64,000 nucleotides of DNA. It comes from Lithospermum erythrorhizon (taxonomy: Eukaryota; Streptophyta; Magnoliopsida; Boraginales; Boraginaceae). Shown here piece after piece: positions 37,401 to 51,548 of the stretch (its first letter is position 1; each line of letters begins with the position of its first letter). The notes below the pieces were generated by a model, which was not told the origin of the DNA, did not search any database, and was given only the letters and a program-made list of their open reading frames with translations. Both the position numbers and the translations under genes were made by a program. The stretch lies in contig JADFUC010001357.1 of assembly GCA_019722365.1 (NCBI GenBank), forward strand, positions 744,001-808,000, read 5' to 3'.

Positions 37401-40400
37401 CTATAAGTTGTCTGCATAAAGTCCAATCAAATGTCATTCGATCTCAATGAATTTAGATTCGAGAATGCATTTTGCTTCATTTGAGCCTTCACTGTCAGAA
37501 CGCTCTACGTTGTTTCAATACTCGATTGAATTTTTAGTAATTCCCACTTAATGATTAGTATGTCACTCCATACACAGAATCAGAATGTTGTAACTATTCA
37601 CCTTCTTGTATATACATTCTTCTTTCAAATCTGGTTACCAAAACCATGTTCCAACCCATGATGTTTAATAGAATGAATGAAACCTTAGCCTATCTTTGGA
37701 TACGTAAGCTTCAGAGATCAGACTTATTTCACGATTTTGTCAGAAACGGCCCTACATCCATTTATTGTCGTGTAGTTTCATTATCATCGCAATGGCTAGA
37801 TTATCCTAATGTACTTAAGCATGGCCATCAGTAGCTTCATCATGGGCCATACGAATTTGTTCAAACTCAGCTAATGAATTCAGCCTCTAAAACATGGAGG
37901 CTTCCGTCATTATGTTTCTTCTTGAATAATCTATTTGTATTCAGTCTTAGAACCCCACTGTAGTGGGTTCTAATGTACACCCAAACCCTGCATGATTCAA
38001 CCATCTCTATTTGCAAGGTCACCATTTATCAAAGATCCTCATAAGAGAGTTCACTTCTAATCATGAAAAGCCCACCATATCAACTAAGTCTCCCCGGGCG
38101 ATTCTACCTTGATCTCCAGATTGCCCTCCACACCTCCGTGGATCGAAATCGATCTCTCATGCACAAGCATTGACCAGGCGCGACAAATTGCCTCATGTAT
38201 GTGTGTATTTCATAGTTGCTTCATCATATCGAAGTTTTCAAGATGAACACTCACTCCTAACCCTTCTGTACGTATATATTCTTTTCAAGAAACGCCTGGA
38301 CGGAAAGAAACGAACATTTATTCTCATGCCCTGTGTATGTAACCAACGGCTTCCTTTCGACAACTAATAAAGTAAGATTTATCACTACATTTAATACCTA
38401 CATAACTCGTATTAATAAAAGATCTACTATGCCGGGCTTTCAAACGCAACACCGCAGATATTTGGTTACTCCAAACACAATAGTTAACTAACCAATTATG
38501 TAACAACACGACATAACTCGTAAGTTACTAGCATGCGCATGTGACGCTACCTAACAATCAGATCACCGAAATCTACAACATTAGTGAAAACTGTTAAGCA
38601 AACTAATTAAAACTAATTTATTACTGGAATGATCATCCGAAAGCCCCAAATCGCTAGTAGGAAACTACTTTAAACATTTATCCATTTAGCAATTTGTCAC
38701 GATACTAGTACACTCGCCATCACAAACAGGCCCGGTTATCGTGCGTATAAGTCAGACACTTTGCACCTACTACGTTTGGTTTAAATTATTAAGTATTAGA
38801 CTACATATTTCAGTTTAATTATTTTAACATGTCATATAGCAATATAATTTAAGTACATCAAAGATAATAAAATAATACAATATTTTGTAGATAATATGAT
38901 GACCTTAAAATGTAAACTCTGTCACAACACTTAAGTCACACTTTGCATTCTTCAACAAAACTCCAACTGCAAAGTCATCTTCAATACCCATGGTAGTACA
39001 TTTATTTACTAACCAACTACAAAGACGCAAGGGCCAAGTGGGTAAAACAAAACAAAATAAAGAATAAAAACTGAAGAAAATTAATAAACTTGTAGAATGA
39101 TTTACTGTAAACCAGTCATATCAATTATATCCTTTTCCATTCTACTACAATGTATATAAAAATTAAATATAAACCATGACAATAAATATATTAACTGTAT
39201 AGAATAAATGGCTCTACCATAAAGTCATATTACATTTTAATGTACTGCTATAATAATAAGTATGCAATAAACATATCAATGTAAATTAATATCATTAGAC
39301 AAATTTGCCCTAAATAAATTCAATTTCCAAATATGATTGACAATCATATAATAGCTCCCATTTGATTTTACAATCAAAACAACTTTACAACTAACTCTAA
39401 ATGTGATTTGATTTAAATCTAAATTTAACTCATAATTAAATCCATTGTTATGCATAATTAAACGTTATTTAATTTATCATATATACTTTTTCGTCCAATA
39501 ATCATTTCATAATTTAACTAGATATCATACTCACGATTATATATCTTTTTAATAAATAAAGAAATAAAAGTGGACAAATAATTTGTTAGACTATCAATTC
39601 AAATTTATTATCACTAAACGTAATTGGCATTCATCATAACAAAAATGATAACAATTTATAAAAAACCCAAATTAATATTTCAAAAACCGAGTTAGGGTTT
39701 CAGAACAACCTAATCCGATGAGTAACGACGACCATCGCCACCGTCCGCCCACCGGCGACACGCCTGACCTCCTGTGAAGACCGGCCCGTAGCTCGCTGGC
39801 TCAACGGTGGCCGACCGCCCCGTTATTACCGTACGCGTTCTCGGGCGGCCTCCGCAAGCGTCGCGCTTCCATTTCTACTTAATTTCAGTTTTTCAATTCA
39901 ATTGTTTGAAAAAATGATTTCGTGGCCTTAAACTCACTAAAAATTTTGAAATTTAACCCGCACATTCCACACAATTTTATTGACCTTTTCTAATTGAAAT
40001 TTTATAACAAACATTTTCCAATAATTAATTAAACAATTAACAACTTAAATCTAAAACTTATTTGGTATGATTTAAACTATCCAAAAAATTATGAAATTTT
40101 TGGAGATGGTTCTCGTCCCTTCTAGAATACAAACAAATTGTGGAATTTTTGGTGTAGTTTAAATGCCTCAAATCCAATAAAAACGTTTATACTTTAATCA
40201 AAAACATGTTTTAAAACCCTTTCAATTCATGAAACACAAATCTAAATTCAAATCATCAAAATCATAATGAACTTGAATAATGTATAAAATACATATTTAT
40301 TCATGGGTCAATTTTCATAACATATATTCATGGTCAAGAATATATAAATATATCAAATTTATATAAACGTGGTTTATTCAACAAATTATATATAAATGTA

Positions 40401-40700
40401 ATCGAAATGTATACAACTTAAACACGCCAAGATGCTTAAATATTGGAAAATTACTAATCCTATATAATAAAACACGAACAAAACAATCAAGATCGAATAA
40501 ATGTATATAAACGAATTTCAATAAAACATCTATTCAATATAGCTGCACGATGAATATTGCAGTACTTACAACGCAGTTCCATATTATCAATCCTTTCTCT
40601 CTGCCTAAGCCTGCGTTGAACTCCTACCGAATTGCACCTCAAAAGGTTGATGCCCAGCTAATTCAATACCAAGAGCTGCTTGAATTGCGGATTAAAATTT
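34440..40700 (-). mobile_element. non-coding element-like block with related ends (possible LARD)
   Basis: The two ends share sequence in the same direction. Near 34525-34585 is AAGCCTCCGCTGAACTCCT ... AAAAAGTGTCGATGCC ... CAATTCA, and near 40608-40668 is AAGCCTGCGTTGAACTCCT ... AAAAGGTTGATGCCCAG ... AATTCA. Between them lie a diverged tandem duplication, splice-site-like words on the minus strand, a TATATAAGG-type promoter word near 34745 (minus) and a GC-rich patch at 39715-39870, but no Gag or Pol coding sequence. A large LTR-retrotransposon derivative lacking coding capacity, minus orientation, would fit. The ends and class are inferred. Confidence 0.4.
35510..37160 (-). repeat. diverged tandem duplication, unit about 0.93 kb
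   Basis: Segment 35510-36250 resembles 36440-37160 in the same order. Shared words are GGATAAATCTCTTATAATATAT (35515 and 36447), CCCAACATA.G.CGTTATA, AACTCATATAA, TTATATGTAAATTAAGACATA (35969 and 36891) and ACATTAGCCT. The copies have diverged widely. No reading frame is kept. Confidence 0.65.
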
Positions 40701-43091
40701 TACATATCATCATTATATATAAAGTTTCTTATATTATATTATGTTATATATGTATATTAATTTGAGAAAAAATTTTGTTTTAAATTTTGTATTTCAAACA
40801 ACGACGCTGACATCAGCTAAGAATATATATATGTTGAAGACATATATTACAAGTTTTACATTATTGAATTTTAATAGATATCACATACTACATTGCTTTT
40901 TTTTGTTTTACCCACATATTAAATATTACGAGAGAAATATAACAAGATAAAATAAATTGAAAATAATAAGGAAGAACTATTCAAATCAAAATTATCAAGA
41001 AATATATCAATACATCCAAAATACATATTAGATAAAACTGCTAATTAACATCACATAATTTTATAAGACTAATACTTGATGAAATATAAAATCATTATGA
41101 AACTTAAATTCCACATTTATCTTTGAGTATTTCATACCACTATGGATGAATTAGAACAACGATATGATTTTAGGCAATAAAATTGCCGTGGTATGTTATC
41201 AAAGGATTAACATTGATTAACAATGATATGATGCATCAAGATATCAACTTTAATTAACAAATAAAAAGACAAAGATAGAAATTCTGGATGATTTAAGATG
41301 AATCAATTTTTAGATATTAATGTTTAAAATATACGTAGTATATTTTTAGATTTTACAATTTCATAGCTTGGTGACTATGGCATAAGATCTCTTACCTTTT
41401 TTATAATATCAGTGGCATCATGCTGGTTTGCTCAATATAACCACATTTATCTTCATAATACACAGATGCTAATCTTATTGGATGTACGAAATGAGTGATG
41501 TAATATGAGTGACGATCTTTTTACTGTAAAATTAACTCTTTAAAATATATGAAAGTATATTTATTCGATAATTTTGTTTTTCTACTACAATTTTACGTTA
41601 CCTTTATAGTTATAATAACGAAATAAATGTTTATCCATATTTATGTTACATTTTATAATAATAACAATAAATCACATATAACAAAACTAACACGCTATGA
41701 ACATACCCTTTTTTATTAGTATTGGGACATGAAGAAGAGCTCTAGACGTTATGCTTGAGACGAAAAGTTATGCTTCTACACGTTCACCTAACATTTCCAT
41801 GTCTTCATACAAAGATCAGAAGAGTAGCTAGGTCTTATAAGTTATAACTGTTTTGTTCATCTCCAATATATGACGGATATTTAATCTCTCTTAGTTTTAA
41901 AAGTTCAAAAAATATACTCCTCAATTCGAAAAAATTGATCAATTTTAAATTTTGATAATTCAATTTTTGAATTTAAACTCAAATTATATACGTTAAGACA
42001 TGAAAATTACCATATTAACATGCCAAAACATACAAACTAACGACATAGTCGGAGATCTGATATATAAATGACTTTGTGTGCTTTAAAATCTATTGGTGTC
42101 ACCAGTTTATAGTTGAATATTCAGTGACCATCTAAATTAAACTATCTTGCATGCTTTGATATATTAAAATTATATGTCTTTTTTTAATCTTTCAATATCT
42201 CCACATTAAATCTGTTTTTCGCTGACATGCCAGACGGAATCATGGAGCTTGCCATGAGTGCGATATTAAAAATATGTGTGGTCCATACTACTATCAAATG
42301 ACGATGGTTGAAATAACTTAGTACCATATAAACTTCTTCGTATGCTTTGACGTGATTAATATGAGACGGATAATGGATTCTTCTTCAATAGTTATTATAT
42401 AATATTTGTGAAAGAAATCCAACATTGTAGGAAATAACATGAAGTAATAAAGTAAAATGAAAATGAATAAACTGTTATAACGGATGCAAGATCAATTTTA
42501 TGTAAAATAATAAAGATAAATGAAACAATATATGATTTAACGAGATGATAAAGTATCGATTTTTAATTCAATTTTTGGGCAGAATCCAAACTGTTGACTA
42601 TTGCAAGAGGATTACATAATACAAAGTGTTCTAAATTGTTCAGACTAAGTAGGTTATTTGCCAAATCTAAACATAATTGGAGTATATTAGATTTAAGGCA
42701 TAATCTAACCTAAACTATCAAATTTAGCTATTTTTTCTGATCTCAAGCTAAGATATTAAATGCATGATTACTAGCTATGACATGTTATATGGAGTTACGT
42801 TGGATTTATTCTGACCTCAAGCTTCGAAAAGAGACATTATATAGGCATATAGTATTAAATATGATTAGCATTAGTCGTAGTTGACAAGAAGCAAACAAGA
42901 GATGAGGATACTAAGAGCTAGCGTGACAGGAAGCCTTAGCCTACAACAGACAATAGACTTTCTGCGATTTACTAAATCTCTTTTCACACATTTGTCAATG
43001 AAATTCATAGCATCTTCCATGATGCATTTATTCTGGACCAACTACCAAGTACTGTATAAATTACACTTGTGTAAATTAGCTTAAACTAGAT
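40701..43091. other. AT-rich spacer
   Basis: No gene is supported. Short open stretches at 40550-40765, 40741-40950 and 42881-43084 are compositional and have no domain. Confidence 0.45.
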
Positions 43092-43720
43092 ATTAAGATC
43101 ATTTATAATGGTATTGTGTCTAAATACTTCATTTTCCAACATTATTCCAAATTTTTTTATTTCTCTTCCACATAATAATTCAAAATCAATCATTCAACAT
43201 TCACAATCTCTATAATTTTGTCTATACAAACAACAAATACACTTCCCACTCACCAATCAACATGAAACACTTCACTACTATTTATGCACACCACGGGATG
43301 ACGTGGGCCTCATATTTCCTCACAAGATCTGCTGCTGTCATCCTCGACAAAGAAGAAGAATCATTAATTCGCGGTCGCGCTGTCATGGCTATTGCGCTTA
43401 CGCACAAGCAGATGCATGACTACTGATCCGTCTGACACATTTCGAATAACTCTCCCCACACAATGATTTTGACCACCAGACGACGCTCTTCATTGAACGT
43501 ATCAACTTCAATTAATATCATGTTAAATACTAGTATACGACACAGTGGTCCACATCCTATCCTTTTTCAAATTTTAAACATGTTAGAATTTTTTCTACAC
43601 TACTTTACTCCTCCATCTCATTCAACAGATTGTTTAAACAAGTCATTGCAACTTGCAAGCCTTCAACATTCATTTTCATATTTAAACACCACTATTACAC
43701 GTGGTCTAAGATATCGTATG
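43092..43720. mobile_element. possible MITE
   Basis: The left end near 43097 (ATTTATAATGGTATTGTGTC) and the right end near 43680-43710 (TTTAAACACCACTATTACAC) look like imperfect inverted copies. The middle contains a less AT-rich patch, 43290-43430, with an open frame of 54 codons (43262-43426) that resembles nothing known to me. Tentative. Confidence 0.35.
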
Positions 43721-45560
43721 ATATATATTTTAACTGAAATGAAATGATATAAAATAAGATGGCCTACAACAATCAACAATTCAAAAAATAATTATCTCTT
43801 ATCATATTAAATTATTCCTTTCTCATATCATTAAATATTTCCAATAATTTTTACATCACACAGCAATAGATATTTCATACAATAATTTATTTTTCTCTTT
43901 CTTCATATCACCAACATATAACCCATCATATATTCCTCCGTCTCCTAAAAATAATGCATTATCTATAAAAATTATTTTTCACAATAATTTATTATTTATA
44001 TTTTAATATACATTTTACACCCCAATGAAGCTTTTTACATTTTCAATATAACTCTTTATGTAATCCCAATGTAACTTTTCACTATCTCTTATCAAAAATA
44101 TTTTTTATCTAAACACCATCTATTTCAAAACTGAATGAAGAAATAATATTGTATTGCAATTGTTAGCTACATTTTGTTTTTGTCAAATTTGTAAAAATAT
44201 AGTAGAAATATTTGGAAGATTAAAAAAAAATTGATGTCCAAATAAAATAAATCTATTTAGAAGATAAAAAATTAATTTTCACTAAATTTGTATTGTCAAA
44301 ATAATGACAAAATAACGAATGGAGTGAAATTAAGATATAAACTAATGCTGCATGTCAAGTCGTGAATGGAGATGCAAGATTTATTGTCCACTGCCCATTC
44401 TTTCTTCCAACTACAGTACTACACTGCAAATATGTCTGAATTGTTGGGGTCATTTGAAACCCAATTATTCTTTGCTGTGGCTAAAAACTCTTTAAAACAC
44501 TCAAATGTTCCTTCCTGTGGATGGTCTAAAATTACTTGAGTCTATTACTTAACTAATCTTTTGATAGTTAAAAGCTTTATTTGATTTTATTCACATAAGC
44601 AGTTGCATTATTATTATATACATGAGATTTCCCATTACTACGGCGACAGTCACCATTCTAAATAATCTTTTGAAGTTTTGAGTTTTTAAAATAGATCCAC
44701 AACTTTTATTATTTAAAATTTTGACCCAAAACTCCAATTCTCGTGAAATTCTGGATTCGTTCTTCAATTAAATTGGATTCCCCTTAGAAAACTGACCTCA
44801 ACGGCAATTTGAATGTTTTTTGAGGTTCAAGAGGATAATTTGAAAAATTGAAAAGTTGAGTCCTTAAAATGAAGTGTGTTTATAGTTGAAGGGTGTACGA
44901 AATTAAGCCAAATAAAAATGAAGATGTTTCTATTTTTGTGAAATGTTGGAAGTATACAAAATTACATGCATTTATCGTTTAAAATGTGTTAGTTTAAAAT
45001 ACCCGTGCAAGTTTCCATTACAAGTAAATGTGAAGCTTAACAAATAGACAAAAATGTAATCACTGTCAAAGATAAATTACATGTTCTTGTGGGCGATGAC
45101 CTATATATTGTTGCAGTGAAAGTTGCTTCAACGGAATAGAATCTATTGAGTTCGAAATTTCTATAGATAAAGAAATAGTCGACTAGGACTAGGTCATTCA
45201 AATAAAAACAAATGCTCGAGGTTATTGAAATACAAAGGAATGTAGTTTATAGCATCAGAAGAAGAAGAAAAACACCAGTTCTATGTCTTAGTTAAGCCAA
45301 TTGGACGAGAAAAGCGATCCCCACCAAATGTTCCATGATCAGATAAGCAACAAATTCTGCACTACTTGTTGCTTCTCTGTCTCAGAAAGTAGAAGATGGA
45401 CACTTAAAGATTACTTTTGGAGCCTCCACCGACAATAAATACACCGAGTCAGAAGGATATGCCTTGTTCGTACACAAATTTTACTCGCATTTGGCCCTGA
45501 TTGCTATATCCTAACAATTTTATGCTCTTTATTGGCTATAGTTTGCAACAAATCCAAACT
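43721..45560. other. AT-rich spacer downstream of the pectate-lyase-like gene
   Basis: A possible Stowaway-like MITE lies at about 43930-44145 (CCTCCGTCTCCT on the left, weak match on the right). The last part should hold the 3' untranslated region of the leftward pectate-lyase-like gene ending at 45561. No other gene is visible. Confidence 0.4.
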
Positions 45561-48500
45561 TTATTCTGGTCGCTTGTCAAGATTTTGTTCCTGAATGATC
45601 TGGTTCACTCCTGGCTGCTGAGGAACCAATGGGTGATTATCAGCTGGTAGCGTTGTAGATTGCCATCCGGTGTTGTGTTGAAGAAAATGTTTGAGGGCAT
45701 CACTTGGAGATTCCACCTTCCATGAAGTATAGTGTTCACTGGGATGATACATGCTGATTCCACTAGTCATGGGAGTTAATCCTGCCTGCGTTCCTTCAAC
45801 AAATAGATCGCCTTCAGATCTAATAAACCCAGAACAAGCCTCGGAACAGTCAGCTGCCTGCAAAATAATGGCATTCAACAAATTTCATATTGACTAATCA
45901 AAAGAAATAGAGTAACGAATGTAAAAGGAAGTCCATGTATGTTGATGTGTCTTTAGATAAGTAAAACAAAAAATATTTATCTAAATTTGAACTTGGATGC
46001 TATAAGTAACTTCCACCCTTGTTTTGTTTATTTGTTGTGGAACTATACCACTCTCTGTGTTACTCAAGATATGCAAGCAAATACAAACACTTCATCCACT
46101 AAATCTTTAGACAGCACAATTCTGCCATCACTGTTTTCTTCCTCGTGACAGAGTACAACTGTAACTGAAAACTTTGATGACATTAGAGGGCATCGTGTGA
46201 GAGGACAACTTTTGTGCATCTTTTAAGTCCTGAGGTGCATCATGCAGTTTCCTAGTGGGAATGGAGCAGAAGGACTATAGCAGCTCACTCGTTTTACTAA
46301 TCAAAATTTGTCCGTTATAATCAAATTTATTCTTTTCGGGCTTACTTGTTTACGATGTAGCACTTCATCAATTTAACCTCAAATAGCCTACTATATTAGA
46401 TAATTAACACAGGAAAAACTTTGAAGGCTGTCAGGTGAGATTGAAAAGTAAGTCCAACGTACTACATCATACTTAACAGTAATCGAACAGATCATGACCT
46501 TTTGAGCTACCTAGAAAGTCTATTGAAGGAACATCAGCTCTCAGGGCATATAAAACAGTGGTAAATTTTGTTGAGATGCATGAAAATGAAGCAAAATATT
46601 TTCCTATACATGCAATGATGTGCATGTGTGTGAGTGTCCCTTACCTTTTCCGTAAGATATTTAAATGCCACCTTCTTCTCAGCTGCTTCATATATGTTGC
46701 ATTGAGAGTAAATCTGTTGACAGAACCATAAGCAATCAGAAACAAATTGAGAAATTCGATAATGTATTCATAACATATGAAATAGAAGCAATTGCAAAAC
46801 TACGGAGTATAGTTTTCTGCAAGCATCAATACCTGTGATTCTACACTGGCACAGACAGCATATATTCCCCAATTTCTAGTGTAGTTATTGAACAAATGTA
46901 CTTTTGCAAACCTAACTCGGGGATGCCTCTGCCGGGTTCCATCAAAGAAACAATGGTGAATGGTCACTCTCATACATCTATCACCAATGTTAGAAGGGTC
47001 TGCCCCAATAAGAATTGTTTTATCATGGTTAGAGAAGTGACACCTGAATGAAAAGATGCAAAAATAAACAAAATATCACCAAAACCTGTGCAAGTTAAAC
47101 ATATTTGAACAAAACAAGCAACTACTCAGATTCAGCTTACCGAGATACAGTAATCTCTGTGCTTCCTCTGGAAATATCAATCAGCCCATCAGCATAATCA
47201 CTAAGGCTGCATCGATCTATCCAAATGTGCTTTGAATTTGGTTTAATCTGAATGGCATCCACATCATGTCCTCTGCCCCCTTCAAACTCCAAATTACAGA
47301 TTATTACATGTTCACATTCCTTCAATCTCAGCCCTTTTCCTGTGAGTTTAATTCTTTGACCACGACCATCGATTGATTTATGTGAAGATACATTTAAATA
47401 TGATGAGAGCTCTATTGTCCCGGAAACATCAAAGATAATCCACAGAGGTTCTTTCTGACGACAGCCATAACGAAGTGAACCAGGGCCATCATCTGCAATT
47501 GCATGCAAATGCTACAAACTTAATGCTTTGTTGATAACATCAAATTTTGTACTCTATGGTAAGACATGATTCTGCTCACATGATAAATGATCTTAAGTAT
47601 TATATGAGAGCACCATAAGCATTGGCAGCATTTGAGTTGATAATTTTTGAATTTAGTATTAAAAGCAAAATCTGCTAATTTGACAAGCCAAGAACATATA
47701 GAAGCAAAACTTATCAATCCGATTAGCCAAGAACTTATACTACTGCCCAGAAGTCTCTCAAGTGTCGTGGAACATTTATAAAGAACTAATGAGATATGTC
47801 AAAGAAGTAGAATATACTAAATTCATCAAAATAAAACATAAATATCCCATGGTGCTACCCACTTGAAAAAATCCACTTAAACAATTTTGTTAAATATATT
47901 TTCAGTTAGACAAAATTTGTGGTTACATTTGTTTCTATTCTGATGTGCTGTCATGAGTCATGCTAAATGCAGTAGATCAAGAATTATGATAGATAAATTT
48001 TCTTCAGGCACATGATTCGAAAAGCATTACAGGCACTGCATTTTTATTGGAAAAATTACAGCTTTAGCAGCAGCAAAAATAGGTCAAACGATACCTGTAA
48101 ATACGTACTGAATTGGTACGTCAGATTCATAAACGACCCTACTTATCAAATTAGGCCCGATTTGTTTGGTTTGATAGCACTGAAACAAGGCTGCTGACGA
48201 AAAGTTATTTCTTGATGGCATTAGTCAAGATCAAAAAACATTTGGAAAACACATTTGGATAACTAATCTACCATTTGGATAACAATTGACTATTAATTAG
48301 TTATACATCAGATCAAAACTGATCTGATAATCCTAGCTGAATTATCCCAACAACAATGTCCCAAATTTCAAAAATTCGATTCCAGTATCACTACAGTCAA
48401 TTATCAAGGTAATACTCACCAAATCAAAAAACATATAAATCATAAAGAAAATTAAATATAATTACTCCCTCCATCCCGAAAATATTGTCAAGTTTTGAAT

Positions 48501-48850
48501 TCTGATGACTGGCTATGAACACAAATATTTATGTATATGTCGGATAATATTTTATTACAATTATATCTAAAGATAGCATTTTTAATGAACTTTACTAGTA
48601 ACACGACAATTTTAATAATTTCAATCAAAGTCACGTCTCAATTAACACTACAAAATACGATCATTGAAAATCAAACTGGACCATCTTTTAAGAAAAATGT
48701 ACTACATAAAGAAAGCTAACCAGCTAGGGAGGTGACACAATAAAGATTGCCATGAAGACCACCAATGGCATTTCTTCCAAAGCCTTCAGCTTTACATGCA
48801 AGAGCTCTCAAGCTAGAGTCCACATTAGCATAAGGTAAAACCAACCCCAT
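45561..48850 (-). CDS. pectate-lyase-like protein (polysaccharide lyase family 1)
   Basis: PL1 enzymes cut de-methylated pectin by calcium-dependent beta-elimination using a parallel beta-helix. Five exons on the minus strand, 48850-48721, 47492-47141, 47043-46833, 46713-46645 and 45857-45561, join in phase with GT-AG sites to give 352 residues. Family landmarks are GFGRNAIGGLHG, the conserved block around SIDGRGQRIKLTGKGLRLKE, the calcium-site region GRGHDVDAIQIKP and WIDRCSL, and the catalytic-arginine region GTRQRHPRVRF, followed by NNYTRNWGIYAV. There is no signal peptide: the protein opens MGLVLPYANVDSSLRALA and goes straight into the conserved domain. This fits the non-secreted-looking plant PL1-like subgroup, or means an upstream exon is missing. 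The first intron is 1.2 kb and has a MITE-like TACTCCCTCCATCC near 48465. All key residues that I can place are present. Confidence 0.92.
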
Positions 48851-49569
48851 ATTCAATATAGTATAATTAATATATTTTTCTTGTTTTCAGTATCTGTTTG
48901 ATCAGTGCAAGGTCCTCCATAGTTATAGGATGATGAATAATTGGCGTTATCAATGTGGTACGTTCAAGTGTTGTCCCATTAATGAGTCATAAATCAGTGA
49001 TGGGTAAAGGGCTGAGCAAAATGTCTTATGTGTATTCAAAGCTGAGTGGATCATCATTTATTACATAATTTGGCACATGGATGAGAACTGGACAAGCACT
49101 GGAGCTAAATTCACATCGGAACAGTGATAAGGAGTGGGTGAAACTATAAAAACATATTTTTATGATGTAATGTGTATACTGCAGCGATATACCTGGCGTA
49201 CATGCTATTATTATTTTTATGATGTATGGTGCAGGACTGCATGATATAATTTTTAATGTATTGTGATACACACGATACATCTGTGGTTCATGGTCCCTTT
49301 TTTTTTGCAAGTTTTTATTTTATAAAATATATATTTTAACTTGTTAATGAACACAATAAATATCGAAAATTAATAACAATTAAATATTACATAAACGAAT
49401 ATATATACGTAGCATTTAATTGCCTTAAAGCTTTTCCCATTTTTCGAATCTGACTAAAATAATTTAACGGCTAAGATAATCAGAGTTTCGATAAATTTTA
49501 ATTAAACGCAAGATTATAATTCAAATCCTACAATATAGATTCTACGCGCAAATATATAATTATTTTATT
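48851..49569. other. upstream region of the pectate-lyase-like gene
   Basis: Should contain the promoter of the leftward gene. There is no clear TATA box or other gene. The 94-codon open stretch at 49026-49310 has no domain. Confidence 0.4.
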
Positions 49570-50110
49570 ATGAATTTATTACAAATCAGATATGATACTA
49601 AATTATGTGACTCTACTTAATAAAATTATTTTGATAAAAATTGACACATTATTTACTAATAATCAAAAAAGATATGTTAAGAATAATTATGGATTAAACA
49701 AAGATGAAAAATATTGTTAATATACGATGAAAAATATTTAAAATATTAATATATTTAACACAATTTACTAAAAATATTATAATTTGTTATTCAAATCAAT
49801 GTTATGTATATAAATTAAGATGACAAAGTTTATTAATTTGGTCATGAAAAATTAATTTGACAATATTTCTAACGATAATTTATTAATTTTGACTATCAAA
49901 ATCTCAGATATATGCAATATATAGTAAATTTGCTGTGTTATCAATTTTGTCAGCGAGTTTTTAAATAATCACACTATCGAAGTTAAAATTTGAGCGATCT
50001 TTTTAGATAAACGACTACATATTTAGTATTTATAAATTTCAATTTCTTGGGTAATATTTTCAATAATTTTAATTATTAAAAGAAAAATCCACGAACATTT
50101 TACATGTGAT
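49570..50110 (+). repeat. dispersed AT-rich repeat, copy B
   Basis: Colinear with copy A at 33480-34350: ACTCTACTTAATAAAATTATT near 49612, CAAATCAATGTTATGTATAT near 49793, AAGATGACAAAGTTTATTAA near 49818, and GAGCGATCTTTTTAGATAAA near 49992. Copy B is shorter by several internal gaps. Non-coding. Confidence 0.6.
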
Positions 50111-51548
50111 ATACTACCCTTAATTTCATAATTCTTTTTGCCTTCATTGAGTTTTAATTTCACTATCAACAAAAAAATTGAATCTAATTTTTGCATTGGG
50201 AATGCTAAATTTAGTATATATAAAATAACTAACAATAAATTTGCTTATGTTTATTACATACTGCTATCGCGGTTATTACTTCTATTTTATTTTATTTTTT
50301 CTTTTTATTTTGAATCTTTTTGAAATATGAAACAAATGGTGATATAATAAATATTGAAAGATAGAATCATAATTAAATATTAAATAAATGATGAATAACA
50401 ATAAATAGGTATTATTATTAGAATCATAATTAAATATTAAATAAATGATACTCCCTCCATCCCAAAAAAAGATAAATTAATTTTCGATTTTATTTAGTCA
50501 GTGAATTTTTAAATTTTGAATGGGAGAGATATTTTTTATTCAGGACAGATAATACTTGACTTAAACTTATATCAATAAAAATATAAATTCTCCTATCGAC
50601 AGGTTTTCATCAAATATTATACAAAAATAAATAAATATATTTAAAATACGGAAATTGGCTGTACTGTAAAATGTACTATACTTGTGATATATCATAAGTT
50701 ACACCCATACAAACCACGGGTAAAATGTAACTGTACAATATATCCTAAGCAAGAGTATATTGTGCAAGTTATCGTAGTATCGTGTTGCACGATACATCAC
50801 AGGCAAAAATCGACACCACGCCATGCAATTCTATCGCTTCGTGTGATATAGTCGGAATCGGATGTCGGCGCATTAATCGCTTAACCCGACATATCACAAT
50901 TTACACGAAAAACCGTTGGAAAAATGTTCTTGAAAGATCACGAACTTACTACCACTTCTCTTACTTGACAATCAACTCTAGATGGTTATATTACAAATAA
51001 TTTTCACAAGATAAAATGGGACAAGATTCGCTGCATACATTGTAATTCTACGTATCACTGCATACTTATGTTATGTTGTCCGAGAAGTTTTCCGCTCCCT
51101 ATGATTAAATATATGCATTATCTAGTCCCCAAAAAAAAAACTGACATAACAACTACAGTTAATCTAATGGCCACGAAATATTAGTCAAATAGTACGGTTC
51201 GAATGTTTAATTGCGTTCGGCTTGATTCAAATAGTATGATTCAAAAGTTCATTTATGTTAGGCTTATGTCAATTATTTCTATTTGAATGTTCTGTTTAGT
51301 TCGGAATTCAGACGAACAAGGAAAAATCAAAGTTCAATTAATTTAAAAGATTCGATGTTCGACCAAGAATTTAAATTTTCTATGATAGATGAGAAAAAAT
51401 AAACACTCTCACCGACCGAACGTTACTTATTTCTTGGGTGCAAAAGACAATGTTAGTACTTGCATCAATATTTGATTTGATACTAACTAAGTCTACTAGT
51501 TCTACTATACCAAGTCAAGTTATTAGTTTTGTACATTATATAATTATA
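50111..51548. other. AT-rich spacer
   Basis: One Stowaway-like end (TACTCCCTCCATCCC near 50451) without a clear partner. No gene is supported. Confidence 0.4.
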
